Shown piece by piece: positions 50,783 through 61,986 of a stretch of 64,000 bases of DNA. The notes beneath the pieces are model-generated. The model made no database searches. It had not been told where the DNA came from and saw only the letters and a program-made list of their open reading frames with translations. A program made the translations under genes and the position numbers. Every line of letters begins with the position of its first letter. Position 1 is the stretch's first letter. Origin of the DNA: Kitasatospora atroaurantiaca (GTDB lineage: Bacteria > Actinomycetota > Actinomycetes > Streptomycetales > Streptomycetaceae); assembly GCF_007828955.1 (NCBI RefSeq), contig NZ_VIVR01000001.1, positions 1,674,001 through 1,738,000 of the forward strand, written 5' to 3'.

Positions 50783-51513
50783 GAGAGTTCAGAGCCCAAC
50801 CAGACGTAACTCGCGAGCCGGCCGGTGCGCTGCTCACGGCGATAGGAGAAGTGATCGGCCGACTCAAGGGTGCAGACAGATGATCGCACCACCTCGGTGA
50901 TCCCGGCCTCGGCGAGCTGCGCGGTGACCCCGGCGGGGACGTCCAGCGCGGGCGTTCCCCAGGAAGTCTCCGCATACGCGGCGGGCACCAGCGCCGCCAC
51001 CTCCGCCCGCAGCGCCTCCGGCACCTCGTAGCAACGGCCGCACACGGCCGGGCCGGTGGCGGCGACGATCCGCTCGGCACGGGCCCCGAGGTCCAGCATC
51101 GCCCGGACGGCGGCCGGGACGACCCCGGCGGCCAGGCCCGGCCGGCCCGCGTGGGCGGCCGCGACGATGCCGGCGGCCGGATCGGCGAGCAGGACGGGCG
51201 TGCAGTCGGCGGTCAGCACCGCCAGGGCGAGCGGCCGGTCGGTGACCACCGCGTCCACGGTCGGGGCCTCCCCCGCCGGCTGGCGCTCCGTCACCACGGC
51301 GACCTCGGCTCCGTGCACCTGGTTCATCCAGACCACGTCGGCCGGGTCGAGCCCGAGCGAGGAGGCGGCGAGGATTCGGTTCTCCCGTACCGCCTCCGGC
51401 GAGTCACCCACCGCGCCGCCGAGGTTGAGCTCCCCGTACGGCGCGATGCTCACCCCGCCCCACCGGTCGGTGAAGGCGAAGTGAGCACCGTTTCGTACGC
51501 GCTGTTCGATCAC
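50779..51513 (-). CDS. ylmD: YlmD / polyphenol-oxidase (purine nucleosidase-like) family protein
   Basis: A 244-residue protein of the YfiH/YlmD (DUF152, 'laccase domain') family. [17 protein letters not shown] at the start, [13 protein letters not shown] (His ligand), [16 protein letters not shown] (Cys ligand), [10 protein letters not shown] (His) make up the metal site. Members act on purine nucleosides or repair mis-incorporated peptidoglycan amino acids; which applies is unsettled. The typical GWRG is AGRP here. GTG 51513 overlaps the ftsZ stop by four bases. Confidence 0.92.
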   Translation of the reverse strand: MIEQRVRNGAHFAFTDRWGGVSIAPYGELNLGGAVGDSPEAVRENRILAASSLGLDPADVVWMNQVHGAEVAVVTERQPAGEAPTVDAVVTDRPLALAVLTADCTPVLLADPAAGIVAAAHAGRPGLAAGVVPAAVRAMLDLGARAERIVAATGPAVCGRCYEVPEALRAEVAALVPAAYAETSWGTPALDVPAGVTAQLAEAGITEVVRSSVCTLESADHFSYRREQRTGRLASYVWLGSELS

Positions 51514-52709
51514 TTAAGGAAGTCTGGCACGTCGAGTTCCTCCGCCGGGCTCTCCACGAACGGCTGCCGGGCCGGCTGCACCTGCGGCGGGACGGGCTGG
51601 GCGGTCGCGGTGACCGGGGACTCGGTGGAGCGGGACTCCTCGGAGCGGGCGGTCACCGAGCCGATGCTCCCGTACGACGGCCGGGTGGCCGGTCGCTCCG
51701 GAGCCGACGGCGCGGAGGCCGGGGTCGCCTTCACCACCGGGTCGCGGACGATGGCCGGCGGCTGACCGCCGTCGAAGCCCGCCGCGATGACGGTGACCCG
51801 GACCTCGTCGCCGAGGGCGTCGTCGATGACCGCACCGAAGATGATGTTCGCCTCGGGGTGGGCGGCCTCGCTGACCAGCTGGGCCGACTCGTTGATCTCG
51901 AACAGACCGAGGTCCGAACCGCCCGAGATCGAGAGCAGCACGCCGCGCGCGCCGTCGATCGAGGCCTCGAGGAGCGGGGAGGAGATGGCCATCACGGCCG
52001 CCGCCTTCGCGCGGTCCTCGCCGCGGGCCGAACCGATGCCCATCAGGGCCGAACCGGCGTCCGACATGACCGACTTGACGTCGGCGAAGTCGAGGTTGAT
52101 CAGACCGGGCGTGGTGATCAGGTCGGTGATGCCCTGGACGCCCGACAGCAGCACCTGGTCGGCGGAGCGGAACGCGTCCAGCACGCTGACCTGGCGGTCC
52201 GAGATGGACAGCAGCCGGTCGTTGGGGATGACGATGAGGGTGTCGACCTCTTCGCGCAGGCCGGCGATGCCGTCCTCGGCCTGGTTGGCGCGACGGCGGC
52301 CCTCGAAGGTGAAGGGGCGGGTGACCACGCCGATGGTGAGCGCGCCCAGCGAGCGGGCGATGTTGGCGACGACGGGCGCGCCGCCGGTGCCGGTGCCGCC
52401 GCCCTCGCCGGCGGTGACGAAGACCATGTCGGCCCCCTTGAGGACCTCCTCGATCTCCTCACGGTGGTCCTCGGCGGCCTTGCGGCCGACCTCGGGGTTG
52501 GCGCCGGCGCCGAGGCCCCGGGTGAGTTCACGGCCCACGTCGAGCTTGACGTCGGCGTCGCTCATCAGGAGGGCCTGCGCATCGGTGTTGATCGCGATGA
52601 ACTCGACGCCCTTGAGACCGACCTCGATCATCCGGTTGATGGCGTTGACACCACCGCCGCCGATGCCGACGACCTTGATGACTGCGAGGTAGTTCTGCGG
52701 TGCTGCCAC
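51510..52709 (-). CDS. ftsZ: Cell-division GTPase FtsZ
   Basis: A 399-residue tubulin homologue that forms the Z-ring (ladders of rings in sporulating hyphae). Tubulin signature GGGTGTG at 103-109, N-terminal [15 protein letters not shown] nucleotide loop, T7-loop NLDFADV with its catalytic acidic residues, a variable Pro/Ser linker, and the C-terminal conserved peptide ELDVPDFLK that binds SepF. GTG 52709 gives the 399 residues typical of Streptomyces FtsZ and has AGAGG upstream. It has a 380-bp promoter region, unlike its tightly packed neighbours. Confidence 0.98.
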   Translation of the reverse strand: MAAPQNYLAVIKVVGIGGGGVNAINRMIEVGLKGVEFIAINTDAQALLMSDADVKLDVGRELTRGLGAGANPEVGRKAAEDHREEIEEVLKGADMVFVTAGEGGGTGTGGAPVVANIARSLGALTIGVVTRPFTFEGRRRANQAEDGIAGLREEVDTLIVIPNDRLLSISDRQVSVLDAFRSADQVLLSGVQGITDLITTPGLINLDFADVKSVMSDAGSALMGIGSARGEDRAKAAAVMAISSPLLEASIDGARGVLLSISGGSDLGLFEINESAQLVSEAAHPEANIIFGAVIDDALGDEVRVTVIAAGFDGGQPPAIVRDPVVKATPASAPSAPERPATRPSYGSIGSVTARSEESRSTESPVTATAQPVPPQVQPARQPFVESPAEELDVPDFLK

Positions 52710-53089
52710 GTCGAAGGCCTCTCGCCTCGAATTTCCGGGTCGGCTTCCCACGGTGCGTGAAAACCGACGGATGTCGATGGGTGGGGAGCACGGATTCGTG
52801 ACGAGATGTCCGAAATTCCGACCACCGACCCGAACCCTAAACTTGACCTTTAGGGTTACTGATGTGCCTGCGTCAGGTCATCGTTCTCGCAAGCCTGCTG
52901 CGAAGAACTGCCTGGTAACACAGGACATTAGGTCGCGACGGCCCGGTGTTCAACGAACACGCCGAGCTTCCCTTTTTTCTTTTGAGCCTATGTGATCATC
53001 AACCGCCCGGTGAAACCGGGGTGACCACCAAGGGTCGGCCCGGAGCCGTGGCTCCGTCAACACCGCCCTCGGACATAGAACTTACCGGA
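52710..53089 (-). promoter_or_regulatory. ftsZ: ftsZ upstream control region
   Basis: A 380-bp gap in an otherwise gap-free cluster, with no ORF. It contains a perfect 9-bp inverted repeat AACCCTAAA (52833-52841) / TTTAGGGTT (52849-52857) with a 7-bp spacer, about 125 bp upstream of ftsZ, and an unusual T-rich run at 52969-52984 (A-rich in the direction of transcription). In S. coelicolor the equivalent gap carries several ftsZ promoters, one developmentally controlled. I cannot assign individual -10/-35 boxes here. Confidence 0.7.
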
Positions 53090-53866
53090 TCATCCCGACA
53101 CTGCTGGCGCATCTGGCGCACTCACGTCATAATTCACGGCCTTTTGGCCCAGCAGAGCGGTCAGCACCCTGGCCTTCCGCTCGGTCCGGTCCGGGCTTCC
53201 CCACCGCACCGTGACCCCGTTTCCGAGCTGAAGCCGGATGTCGTCGTACGAGTGCACCTGGAGCGCACCGGCCCGCTTGGCGACGTCCGCCGGGAGGGCG
53301 GCGGCCACCGTCACCGCCGCCCGGACCAGCTCGGGCCGGCCGATCACCCCGAGGGCATCGTTCGCCTGCTGACTGAGGGCCAGCTCCACCACGGGGACCC
53401 CGGCGGGCGCCGTTGGTTCGGTCGCGAAGCTCACCCCCGTGGCGTCGACCTGGGTGAACTTCCCGTCCTCGGTCCTGACGGCGGCCACCGGCCGGCGCTC
53501 GACCACCTTGACCCGCAGGGTGTGCGGCCAGCCGCGCCAGACCTCGGCCTTCGCCACCCGCGGAACGGCCGCCACCCGGTGCTCGGCCTCGTCGAGGTCG
53601 ACCCGGGCGAGCGGCCCGTCCTGCAGACCACCCAGGGCCTCACGGACCTGGTCCGCCGTCAGCCGGTCGCTCTCCAGACCCTGGACGGCGACGCTGCGCA
53701 CGTCCAGCACCGAGGAGAAGAACACCAGCCAGCAGACCGCGCCCACCACCAGCGCCCCGAACGCACTCAGCACCACGATCCCGCGCCGGGAGAGGCGGAG
53801 CCGGGGAGCGCGCTCCCCGAAGTCCTCCTCCTCCAGCGGGTCCGTGAGAACCGAGGCGTCAGCCAC
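53090..53866 (-). CDS. ftsQ: Cell-division protein FtsQ
   Basis: A 258-residue bitopic membrane protein: a cytoplasmic N-terminus ([17 protein letters not shown]), one membrane helix ([22 protein letters not shown]), a POTRA domain ([22 protein letters not shown]) and a beta domain ([23 protein letters not shown]). It links the Z-ring to septal wall synthesis with FtsL/FtsB. GTG 53866 overlaps the murG stop by eight bases. Confidence 0.95.
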   Translation of the reverse strand: MADASVLTDPLEEEDFGERAPRLRLSRRGIVVLSAFGALVVGAVCWLVFFSSVLDVRSVAVQGLESDRLTADQVREALGGLQDGPLARVDLDEAEHRVAAVPRVAKAEVWRGWPHTLRVKVVERRPVAAVRTEDGKFTQVDATGVSFATEPTAPAGVPVVELALSQQANDALGVIGRPELVRAAVTVAAALPADVAKRAGALQVHSYDDIRLQLGNGVTVRWGSPDRTERKARVLTALLGQKAVNYDVSAPDAPAVSG

Positions 53867-54965
53867 GACGGCGGCCGCCCCTGGAGGCCTCGATCGCCTC
53901 GTAGACCATGCCGACCAGCAGCTCGTCCGCGTCCCGTCGCCCGAACTCGGCGGCGGCGCGGCTCATGTCCCACAGCCGCTGCGGGTCGGTGAGCACCGGA
54001 AGCACGTTCTGCAGCACCCAGTCGGGCGTCAGATCGGCGTCGTCCACCAGCAGGCCACCGCCCGCCTTGACCATCGGCTGGGCGTTCAGCCGCTGCTCGC
54101 CGTTGCCGATCGGCAGCGGGACGAAGGCGGCCGGCAGGCCGACGGCGGCCAGCTCGGCGACCGTCATCGCGCCCGCCCGGCAGAGCATGAGGTCCGCCGC
54201 GGCGTACGCGAGGTCCATCCGGTCCACGTACGGCACGGCGCGGTACGGCGGCATCCCGGGGATGTCGTCGATCACCGGGAGCTCGTTCTTCGGGCCGACG
54301 GCGTGCAGGATCTGCACGCCGTACTGCTGAAGGCGCGGGGCGATGGTCTGGATGGTCTCGTTGAGGCGCCGGGCGCCCTGGGAGCCGCCGGAGACCAGCA
54401 GGGTGGGCAGCCGCTGGTCCAGGCCGAAGTAGTGCCGGGCCTCGGGGCGCACCGCGTTGCGGTCCAGGGTGGCGATGGTGCGCCGCAGCGGGATGCCGAT
54501 GTAGCGGGAGTCGCGCAGCTTGCTGTCGGGGGTGGAGACCGCGACGAAGTCGGAGTAGCGCGCGCCGATCTTGTTGGCCAGACCGGGGCGCGCGTTGGCC
54601 TCGTGCACCACGATCGGCACACCGGCCCGCTTGGCGGCCAGGTAGGCGGGCATCGCGACGTAGCCGCCGAAGCCGACTACGGCGTCCGCCTTGACCCGCT
54701 CGATGATCTCCTGGGCCGCCCTGACCGTGCCGCGCAGCCGGCCCGGGACGGTGATCAGCTCGGGGGTGGGCTTGCGGGGCAGCGGTACGGCCGGAATGAG
54801 CTCCAGCTGGTAGCCGCGCTCGGGCACCAGCCGGGTCTCCAGACCGCGCTCGGTGCCGAGGGCGGTGATCCCGATGGACGGGTCGTGCCTGCGGAGGGCG
54901 TCCGCGAGGGCGAGGGCCGGCTCGATGTGACCGGCGGTCCCGCCGCCGGCGAGTACGACATGCAC
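53859..54965 (-). CDS. murG: UDP-GlcNAc:lipid I N-acetylglucosaminyltransferase
   Basis: A 368-residue GT-B enzyme that adds GlcNAc to lipid I to make lipid II at the inner face of the membrane. [21 protein letters not shown] is the first glycine-rich loop, [16 protein letters not shown] and [12 protein letters not shown] follow, and the UDP-binding half has [15 protein letters not shown] and [21 protein letters not shown] 54965. Six bp downstream of ftsW. Confidence 0.97.
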   Translation of the reverse strand: MHVVLAGGGTAGHIEPALALADALRRHDPSIGITALGTERGLETRLVPERGYQLELIPAVPLPRKPTPELITVPGRLRGTVRAAQEIIERVKADAVVGFGGYVAMPAYLAAKRAGVPIVVHEANARPGLANKIGARYSDFVAVSTPDSKLRDSRYIGIPLRRTIATLDRNAVRPEARHYFGLDQRLPTLLVSGGSQGARRLNETIQTIAPRLQQYGVQILHAVGPKNELPVIDDIPGMPPYRAVPYVDRMDLAYAAADLMLCRAGAMTVAELAAVGLPAAFVPLPIGNGEQRLNAQPMVKAGGGLLVDDADLTPDWVLQNVLPVLTDPQRLWDMSRAAAEFGRRDADELLVGMVYEAIEASRGGRRRG

Positions 54966-54971
54966 CGAAAT

Positions 54972-56339
54972 TCACCGCTCCCTGCGCGGCGGCCGGGGGG
55001 CCGGGCGCGCTGTGGTTCGTCGTCGTGGCAGCACCCGGGCCAGTCGTGTCCTGGTCCGGGAGTTCGAGCTCCGGGCGGCGAGTGCCGCCTTGGCCGCCGG
55101 GGAGCTGCGTGCGAAGCAGAGCAGCACCCCGATGGCGCACATGGCCGACAGCATGGCGGAACCGCCGTAGGAGAACAGCGGGAGCGGGACGCCCGCGATG
55201 GGCAGCAGTCCCAGTGCCGACCCCAAGTTGACCATGGCCTGCGCCATGATCCACGTGGTGACGGCTCCCGCGGCGTACCTGACGAAGGGATCCTTCGTAC
55301 CGATGGCCACACGGATACCCGCATACCCTAGTGCCGCGAAGAGACCGAGAACCGACAGCGTCCCCACCAGACCGAGTTCCTCGCCCGTCGCGGCGAAGAT
55401 GAAGTCGGTGTGCGCCTCGGGCAGCTGGCCCCACTTCTCGACGCCGGCGCCCAGTCCGGACCCGAACGGTCCGCCCGCGGCGAAGGCGTACAGGCCGTGC
55501 AGGGCCTGGAAGCAGTTGAGGTTGGGGTCCGGCTTGGTGACGCCGATGCAGGCAAGCCGGTCGAGGCGGTGCGGCACGGTGATGATCAGCGCGGTGCAGG
55601 CGACCACGGCGATGCCGAGGGTGGCGCCGAAGAGCCTGAGCGGGGCGCCGACCATCCAGAGCAGGCCGAAGAGCATCGCGATCAGGATCATCGTGGTGCC
55701 CATGTCGCCGCCGAGCATGATCAGCATCATCAGCACCACGGTGCCGGGCACCAGGGGGACGAGCAGGTGCTTCCACTGGTCCAGCATGTGGGTCTTCTGC
55801 TTGCGGGCGAGCAGGTCGGCGCCCCAGAGGACCAGGGCGAGCTTGGCGAACTCGGAGGGCTGGACCTGGAAGAAGCCCAGGTTGATCCAGTTCCGGTTGC
55901 CGTTGACCTTCATGCCGATGCCCGGGATGGCCACCAGCACCAGCGCACCGATCACCCCGCAGAGCAGCGGGTAGACCAGGGCCCGCTGGAGCCGGACGGG
56001 CATCCGCGCGAAGAGCACCAGCAGCACGGCGCCGAGCAGGACGGCGACCAGCTGTTTGCGGAAGAAGAAGGTGATCGGGAGGTGACGCTGCATCACCAGG
56101 ATCTGGGAGGACGAGAAGACCATCACCAGCCCGAGCACCACCAGGAAGAGCGTGGCGCCCAGGATCAGGTAGTACGGCGTCAGCGGCCGGTCCAGCAGGT
56201 AGCGGAACCTGGCCCGCAGGGCCCGCGCCCGGGTGACCGGACCGGCGGACTTGAAGGTGGTCGTGGTCGCCGAGATCAGCTGCAGTCTGGAGGACCGCTC
56301 CGGCGGAGCGGCCGTCCCCGCCTTGCCCTCACCCGCCAC
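54972..56339 (-). CDS. ftsW: SEDS-family septal peptidoglycan polymerase FtsW
   Basis: A 455-residue polytopic protein with about ten membrane helices. SEDS hallmarks: NGNRNWINLGFFQVQPSEFAKLALVLW, GSGLGAGVEKWGQLPEAHTDFIFAATGEELG, and IAGVPLPLFSYGGSAML. It polymerises lipid II into septal glycan with its partner PBP (FtsI). An Arg/Ser-rich C-terminal tail is cytoplasmic. GTG 56339 has GGGGGA upstream. Preceded by the third copy of the intergenic inverted repeat. Confidence 0.96.
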   Translation of the reverse strand: MAGEGKAGTAAPPERSSRLQLISATTTTFKSAGPVTRARALRARFRYLLDRPLTPYYLILGATLFLVVLGLVMVFSSSQILVMQRHLPITFFFRKQLVAVLLGAVLLVLFARMPVRLQRALVYPLLCGVIGALVLVAIPGIGMKVNGNRNWINLGFFQVQPSEFAKLALVLWGADLLARKQKTHMLDQWKHLLVPLVPGTVVLMMLIMLGGDMGTTMILIAMLFGLLWMVGAPLRLFGATLGIAVVACTALIITVPHRLDRLACIGVTKPDPNLNCFQALHGLYAFAAGGPFGSGLGAGVEKWGQLPEAHTDFIFAATGEELGLVGTLSVLGLFAALGYAGIRVAIGTKDPFVRYAAGAVTTWIMAQAMVNLGSALGLLPIAGVPLPLFSYGGSAMLSAMCAIGVLLCFARSSPAAKAALAARSSNSRTRTRLARVLPRRRTTARPAPRPPRRER

Positions 56340-56368
56340 GGTTCCCCCTTGTTGATTGGTCGACCCCA

Positions 56369-56442
56369 GGGGCGCGGGGAACTGCGCGAAACGGAAGACG
56401 CTGACGTGGTGCCCTCCCGCCGCGCGCAGTTCCCCGCGCCCC
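56369..56442. repeat. Intergenic inverted repeat, copy 3
   Basis: GGGGCGCGGGGAACTGCGCG at 56369-56388 and its perfect complement at 56423-56442, 34 bases apart. The flanking CCCCAGGGG/CCCCTAGGGG lengthens the stem. It is the only interruption between murD and ftsW and may attenuate transcription there. Confidence 0.9.
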
Positions 56443-56448
56443 TAGGGG

Positions 56449-57873
56449 TCAACGCCCCAGTTCTCGTACGGCCGCCGCGAAGAGATCCCCGCGCTCGCCG
56501 TAGTTGGTGAACATGTCCATCGAGGCACAGGCCGGGGCCAGCAGGACGGTGTCACCCGGTCGGGCGAGTCCGGCGGCAGCACGGACCACCTCGGTCATCG
56601 CCACCGCGCCAGTCTCACCCTCGGCCGCCTCGATCACCGGTACATCCGGCGCGTGTCGCGCCAGCGCCTCGCGGATCAGCGCGCGGTCCGCGCCGATCAG
56701 CACGGCGGCCCGCAGGCGCTGCGCCGCGCCCTGGACCAGCTCGTCGAAGGTCGCGCCCTTGGCCAGGCCGCCGGCGATCCACACGATCGGCTGATAGGCC
56801 GCCAGCGAGGCGGCCGCCGCATGGGTGTTGGTGGCCTTGGAGTCGTCGATCCAGGTGACCTCGTCGACGACGGCGACCTGGGCGATCCGGTGGGCGTCCG
56901 GGCGGAAGGCCCGCAGGCCGTCCCGGACGGCCTTCACGTCGACCCCGTACGCGCGCGCCAGCGCCGCCGCCGCGAGGGCGTTGGCGATGTTGTGCGGGGC
57001 GGGCGGGTTGACGTCCTCGACGGCGCCGATCTCGGCGGCGTTCTTCTGCCGGTCGGGGACGAAGGCCCGGTCGACCAGCAGCCCTTCGACCACGCCGAAC
57101 TGGGAGAGGCCCGGCGTACCGAGCCCGAAGCCGATCGCCCGGCAGCCCTCTTCGACGTCGGCCTCGCGGACCAGCGCCTCGGTGGCCGGGTCGGCCAGGT
57201 TGTACACGCAGGCGACCTGGTTGCCCCGGTAGATCCGGCCCTTGTCGGCGGCGTACGCCTCCATCGAGCCGTGCCAGTCGAGGTGGTCGGGCGCCAGGTT
57301 GAGCACGGCGGCCGAGTGCGGGCGCAGCGAGGGCGCCCAGTGCAGCTGGTAGCTGGAGAGCTCGACGGCGAGCACGTCGTACGGCTCCTCGGCGAGCACC
57401 GCGTCCAGTACGGAGACGCCGACGTTGCCGACGGCGGCGGTGCGCTGGCCCGCCGCGGTCAGGATCGAGGCGAGCATCTGGACGGTGGTGGTCTTGCCGT
57501 TGGTGCCGGTGACGGCCAGCCAGGGGGCCGGTTCGCCGGTGCTCTCCAGGGGCTTGCGCAGGTGCCAGGCGAGCTCGACGTCGCCCCAGACGGGGACGCC
57601 GGCCGCGTCGGCGGCGGCGAACAGCGGGCTGCTGGGCGGCCAGCCGGGCGAGGTGACGATCAGGCGGGTGCCCTCGGGGAGGGTGTCCCCGTCGCCGAGG
57701 CGGACGGTGATGCCCTCCAGTTCCGCGGCCCTGGCGCGCAGGCCCTCGCCGTCGCCGCCGTCCACGACGGTGACGGCGGCGCCGAGGTCACGCAGCACGC
57801 GCGCGGCGCTGATGCCCGAGACGCCCAGGCCGGCGACGACGACCGGCAGGCCGGGCCACTGGAGATCGGTCAT
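56449..57873 (-). CDS. murD: UDP-MurNAc-L-Ala:D-Glu ligase
   Basis: A 474-residue cytoplasmic ligase adding D-Glu to the nucleotide precursor. N-terminal [17 protein letters not shown] (UDP-binding), ATP loop [32 protein letters not shown], and the C-terminal domain motif [20 protein letters not shown] 57873 overlaps the mraY stop (ATGA), so it is chosen over the in-frame TTG 57885. Confidence 0.97.
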   Translation of the reverse strand: MTDLQWPGLPVVVAGLGVSGISAARVLRDLGAAVTVVDGGDGEGLRARAAELEGITVRLGDGDTLPEGTRLIVTSPGWPPSSPLFAAADAAGVPVWGDVELAWHLRKPLESTGEPAPWLAVTGTNGKTTTVQMLASILTAAGQRTAAVGNVGVSVLDAVLAEEPYDVLAVELSSYQLHWAPSLRPHSAAVLNLAPDHLDWHGSMEAYAADKGRIYRGNQVACVYNLADPATEALVREADVEEGCRAIGFGLGTPGLSQFGVVEGLLVDRAFVPDRQKNAAEIGAVEDVNPPAPHNIANALAAAALARAYGVDVKAVRDGLRAFRPDAHRIAQVAVVDEVTWIDDSKATNTHAAAASLAAYQPIVWIAGGLAKGATFDELVQGAAQRLRAAVLIGADRALIREALARHAPDVPVIEAAEGETGAVAMTEVVRAAAGLARPGDTVLLAPACASMDMFTNYGERGDLFAAAVRELGR

Positions 57874-58931
57874 CCGGTCACCCAACCCGTGTAGAAGAGC
57901 CCGAGGCCGACGGCGACGCAGAGACCCTGGATGATCCAGAAGCGGACCACGATCAGCACCTCGCTCCAGCCCTTGAGCTCGAAGTGGTGCTGCAAGGGTG
58001 CCATCTTGAAGACGCGCTTGCCGGTCATCCGGAACGAGCCGACCTGGATGATCACCGACAGGGTGATGATCACGAAGAGGCCGCCGAGCAGGGCCAGCAG
58101 CATCTCGGTGCGGGAGCAGATCGCCAGACCCGCGAGCGCGCCGCCGAGGGCGAGCGAGCCGGTGTCACCCATGAAGATCTTGGCGGGCGAGGTGTTCCAC
58201 CACAGGAAGCCGAAGCAGGAGCCCATCAGCGCCGAGGCGACCACCGCGAGGTCCAGCGGGTCGCGGACGTCGTAGCAGTTGGCGGTGGCGGTGATCATGT
58301 GGGCGCAGGTCTGGCCGTACTGCCAGACGCCGATGAAGACGTACGCGCCGAAGACCATCACCGAGGCGCCGGTGGCCAGGCCGTCCAGGCCGTCGGTGAG
58401 GTTCACGCCGTTGGACATCGCGGCGATCATGAAATAGGCCCAGATGACGAACAGCACGGGGCCGATCGACCAGCTGAAGTCCTGCACGAAGGACAGGTGG
58501 GTGGAGGCCGGGGTCAGGCCCCGGTCGTCACTGAACTGGAGCGACAGGATGGCGAAGGTCAGACCCACGAAGGACTGGCCGAGCAGCTTCGCCTTGGCCC
58601 GCAGGCCGAGCGAACGCTGCTTGACGACCTTGATGTAGTCGTCCAGGAAGCCGACCAGGCCCAGACCGGTGGTCAGGAAGAGCACCAGCAGCCCGGAGGC
58701 GGTCGGCCTCTCGCCCACTATCGCCTTGGTGGCGAAGTAGGCGACCAGCGTCGCCAGGATGAAGGCGATACCGCCCATCGTGGGCGTACCGCGCTTGCTG
58801 TGGTGGGCCTTGGGGCCGTCGTCGCGGATCATCTGGCCGTAGCCGTGCTTGGCCAGCAGCCGGATCAACGCCGGCGTACCGAGCAGGGACAGGATCAGAC
58901 CGATCATGCCCGAGAAGAGAATCTGCTTCAC
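57870..58931 (-). CDS. mraY: Phospho-MurNAc-pentapeptide transferase (MraY)
   Basis: A 353-residue enzyme with ten membrane helices that makes lipid I from UDP-MurNAc-pentapeptide and undecaprenyl phosphate. Conserved cytoplasmic loops: [26 protein letters not shown] (acidic pair), [24 protein letters not shown] and the His-rich [14 protein letters not shown] 58931 overlaps the murF stop by four bases. Confidence 0.98.
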   Translation of the reverse strand: MKQILFSGMIGLILSLLGTPALIRLLAKHGYGQMIRDDGPKAHHSKRGTPTMGGIAFILATLVAYFATKAIVGERPTASGLLVLFLTTGLGLVGFLDDYIKVVKQRSLGLRAKAKLLGQSFVGLTFAILSLQFSDDRGLTPASTHLSFVQDFSWSIGPVLFVIWAYFMIAAMSNGVNLTDGLDGLATGASVMVFGAYVFIGVWQYGQTCAHMITATANCYDVRDPLDLAVVASALMGSCFGFLWWNTSPAKIFMGDTGSLALGGALAGLAICSRTEMLLALLGGLFVIITLSVIIQVGSFRMTGKRVFKMAPLQHHFELKGWSEVLIVVRFWIIQGLCVAVGLGLFYTGWVTG

Positions 58932-60331
58932 TGCTCAGCCCCGTCCGCGAGGAGCGCCTCGGCGACCTTCTCCAGCCCCACCGAACGCGATGCCTTCACC
59001 AGCACCACGTCCCCTGGCCGCAGCTGACCCCGCAGCAGCTCGACCGCCGCGTCCGCGTCGGACACCAGCACCGACTCCTCACCCCACGAACCTTCGTTCC
59101 TCGCGCCGAGTTCCATACAGGCCGCGTCGCGACCGCCGACCGCCACCAGCTTGGTGACGTCCAGTCGGACCGCGAGCCGCCCGATGGCGTCGTGCTCGCC
59201 GAGGCTGTCCTCGCCGAGCTCCCGCATCTCGCCGAGCACCGCCCAGGTACGGCGGCGCCCCGGGCCCCGGCCCCCCATCGACACGAGCGCTCGCAGCGCG
59301 GCCCTCATGGACTCGGGGTTCGCGTTGTAGGCGTCGTTGACGACGGTGACACCGTCGGCCCGATCGACGACCTCCATGCGCCAGCGGGACAGCGCACCCG
59401 CCTCGCCAAGGGCTGCGGCGGTGTCGTCGACGGACATGCCGAGCGCCACCGCCACCGCAGCGGCGGCGAGGGCGTTCGAAACGTGGTGCTCACCGTACAG
59501 GCGCAGCTGGACCGGTGCGGAACCGGCCGGGGTGATCAGCGTGAACGATGGCCGTCCGGCGTCGTCCAGGCGAACGTCCGACGCACGGATGTCTGCCTTC
59601 GGGCTCTCGCCGAACAGCACGATGCGGGCCTTGGTGCGCTCCGCCATGGCGCGGACCAGCGGGTCGTCGGCGTTGAGGATCGCGATGCCGTCCTCGGTCA
59701 GCGCCTCGACCAGCTCGCCCTTGGCCTCGGCGATGGCCTCCTTGGAGCCGAACTCGCCGAGGTGCGCGGTACCGATGTTGAGCACCAGGCCGATCCGCGG
59801 CGGGGTGATCCCGGTGAGGTACTCGATGTCGCCCTTGTGGCGCGCGCCCATCTCCAGCACCAGGTGCCGGGTGCTCGGCTCGACCCGCAGCGCCGTCATC
59901 GGATGCCCGATCTCGTTGTTGAGCGAGCCGTGCGTGAAGACGGTCTCACCCTGGCGCTGCAGCACCTGGGCGATCAGGTCCTTGGTGCTGGTCTTGCCGG
60001 CCGAGCCGGTGAGCGCCACGACGGCGGTGTCGGCCGCCCGCTCGACCACCACGCGGGCCAGCCGGCCGAGCGCCGTGACCACGTCGTCGACCAGGACGGC
60101 GGGCACTCCGACCGGACGGGTCGCCAGCACCGCGACGGCGCCGTTCTCGACGGCCTGCGCCGCGAAGTCGTGGCCGTCCACCCGCTCGCCGACGACGGCG
60201 ACGAACAGCCCGCCGGCGACCGGCTTCCGGGAGTCGTGCTCCACCGGGCCGGTCACCAGGGCCTCGGGGTCGGCACCGTCCAGGGTGCCGCCGACGGCCG
60301 CGGCGACCTCGGCAAGGGTCAGTGCGATCAC
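58928..60331 (-). CDS. murF: UDP-MurNAc-tripeptide:D-Ala-D-Ala ligase
   Basis: A 467-residue cytoplasmic ligase, the last nucleotide-precursor step. N-terminal [27 protein letters not shown] loop [34 protein letters not shown], and [20 protein letters not shown] 60331 overlaps the murE stop by four bases. Confidence 0.97.
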   Translation of the reverse strand: MIALTLAEVAAAVGGTLDGADPEALVTGPVEHDSRKPVAGGLFVAVVGERVDGHDFAAQAVENGAVAVLATRPVGVPAVLVDDVVTALGRLARVVVERAADTAVVALTGSAGKTSTKDLIAQVLQRQGETVFTHGSLNNEIGHPMTALRVEPSTRHLVLEMGARHKGDIEYLTGITPPRIGLVLNIGTAHLGEFGSKEAIAEAKGELVEALTEDGIAILNADDPLVRAMAERTKARIVLFGESPKADIRASDVRLDDAGRPSFTLITPAGSAPVQLRLYGEHHVSNALAAAAVAVALGMSVDDTAAALGEAGALSRWRMEVVDRADGVTVVNDAYNANPESMRAALRALVSMGGRGPGRRRTWAVLGEMRELGEDSLGEHDAIGRLAVRLDVTKLVAVGGRDAACMELGARNEGSWGEESVLVSDADAAVELLRGQLRPGDVVLVKASRSVGLEKVAEALLADGAEQ

Positions 60332-61986
60332 TGCTGCTCCACTCCTCGGCTCCCCTGAGCGACCAGGCTGTGCGCGATGGCCTCGCGCAGCACCTGGCGG
60401 TCGTCGAAGGGGCGGATCTCGTCCCGTACGTACTGGCCCAGCTCGTGGCCCTTGCCCGCCACCAGGATCGTGTCCCCGGCGTGTGCGCGGGCGACCGCGT
60501 CGGCGATCGCCTCGGCCCGGTCGGGCACGACCAGAACGTCGCCGCGCTCGGCCTCCGGCACGCCGGCCGCGCCGGTGAGCATGGTGGCGAGGATCGCCAG
60601 CGGGTCCTCGGAGCGCGGGTTGTCACTGGTCAGTACGGCGGTGTCGGCGAGGCGGGCCGCGATGGCGCCCATCGGGCCGCGCTTGTGCGGGTCGCGGTCG
60701 CCGCCGCAGCCGACCACGACGTGCAGCCGGCCCTTGGTGACCTCGCGCAGCGACTCCAGGACGGCCTGCAGAGCGTCCGGCTTGTGCGCGTAGTCGACCA
60801 CGGCGACGTACGGCTGCCCGGCGTCGACCCGCTCCAGGCGCCCGGGGACGCCGGCGACCGAGGCCACGCCTGCGACGGCGGCCTCCAGCGGGACGCCTGC
60901 GGTGACCAGGGCGGTGATCGCGCCGAGCGCGTTGGAGACGTTGAACGGGCCGGGCAGCGGCACCGAGGCGTCGGCCGAGATGCCGTCCGGGCCGACGACC
61001 CGGAAGGTCGAGCCGATCGGGCCGAGCTGGACGTCCAGCGCCCGCCAGTCGGCCTCGGGGTCGCCCTTGGCGGAGAAGGTGGTGACCGGGATGGGCGCCT
61101 CGCCGGCCAGTCGGCGGCCGTACGCGTCGTCCAGGTTGGCCACGCCGCGGCGGGCCTTCTCGGGCTGGAAGAGGCGGGCCTTGGCCCGGTAGTAGTCCTC
61201 CATGTCCGGGTGGAAGTCGAGGTGCTCCGGCGTCAGGTTGTTGAACAGCGCGACGTCGTACACCACCCCGTCGACCCGGCCGTAGGAGAGCGCGTGGCTG
61301 GAGACCTCCATGACCACCGCGTCCGCACCGCGCTCGCGCATCACCGCGAGGATGGCGTGCAGGTCGGTGGACTCGGGGGTGGTGCGCTCGCTCTTGATCC
61401 GGTCGTCACCGACCCGCATCTCGACGGTGCCGATCACCCCGGGCACCAGGTCGGCGCCGCGCAGGCCGCCCTCGACCAGGTACGAGGTGGTGGTCTTGCC
61501 GTTGGTACCGGTGAGCCCGATGGTCAGCAGCTGCTCGCTGGGTCGGCCGTAGATCGCGGCGGCCAGCTCGCCCATGCGGGCCCGGGGGCTGTCGACGACC
61601 AGCAGCGGGGCACCGCAGTCGGCGGCCAGCTCGGCCCCGGCCGCGTCGGTGAGCACCGCGACGGCACCGGCGGCGACCGCCTGGGCGGCGAAGCGCGCAC
61701 CGTGGAAGTTGGCACCGGGGAAGGCCACGTACACGTCGCCCGGGCGGACCGCCCGGGAGTCATGGGTGATGCCTGTGACCTGCCCGCCTTCTGCGGGCGA
61801 CAGGCCCAGCAGACGGGCGACCTCGGCGAGCGGCGTCAGCGCCGGCTTGGTCGGGCGGGGCGGGCTCGCGGAGATTTGATCGGGTTTCGGCACGGCGGGA
61901 AGGCTATCGGCCGAGGGGCCCCCAGGGCCAAACCGAGAAGGCTGCATCGTGATCTCGTTCACATCACGGTTGGGGGCGTCGCTCAT
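60328..61986 (-). CDS. murE: UDP-MurNAc-L-Ala-D-Glu:diaminopimelate ligase
   Basis: A 552-residue cytoplasmic ligase adding diaminopimelate. It has ~40 extra polar residues before the core. Core motifs: THDSRAVRPGDVYVAFPG, ATP loop [34 protein letters not shown], and SDNPRSEDP, whose DNPR wording marks the diaminopimelate- rather than lysine-adding type. In Streptomyces the LL-isomer is used. ATG 61986 overlaps the ftsI stop by one base (TGATG). Confidence 0.97.
   Translation of the reverse strand: MSDAPNRDVNEITMQPSRFGPGGPSADSLPAVPKPDQISASPPRPTKPALTPLAEVARLLGLSPAEGGQVTGITHDSRAVRPGDVYVAFPGANFHGARFAAQAVAAGAVAVLTDAAGAELAADCGAPLLVVDSPRARMGELAAAIYGRPSEQLLTIGLTGTNGKTTTSYLVEGGLRGADLVPGVIGTVEMRVGDDRIKSERTTPESTDLHAILAVMRERGADAVVMEVSSHALSYGRVDGVVYDVALFNNLTPEHLDFHPDMEDYYRAKARLFQPEKARRGVANLDDAYGRRLAGEAPIPVTTFSAKGDPEADWRALDVQLGPIGSTFRVVGPDGISADASVPLPGPFNVSNALGAITALVTAGVPLEAAVAGVASVAGVPGRLERVDAGQPYVAVVDYAHKPDALQAVLESLREVTKGRLHVVVGCGGDRDPHKRGPMGAIAARLADTAVLTSDNPRSEDPLAILATMLTGAAGVPEAERGDVLVVPDRAEAIADAVARAHAGDTILVAGKGHELGQYVRDEIRPFDDRQVLREAIAHSLVAQGSRGVEQQ

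Noticed and set aside
57870..57885. TTG 57885 as the murD start
   Set aside because: ATG 57873 overlaps the mraY stop codon as ATGA, the coupling pattern used throughout this cluster.
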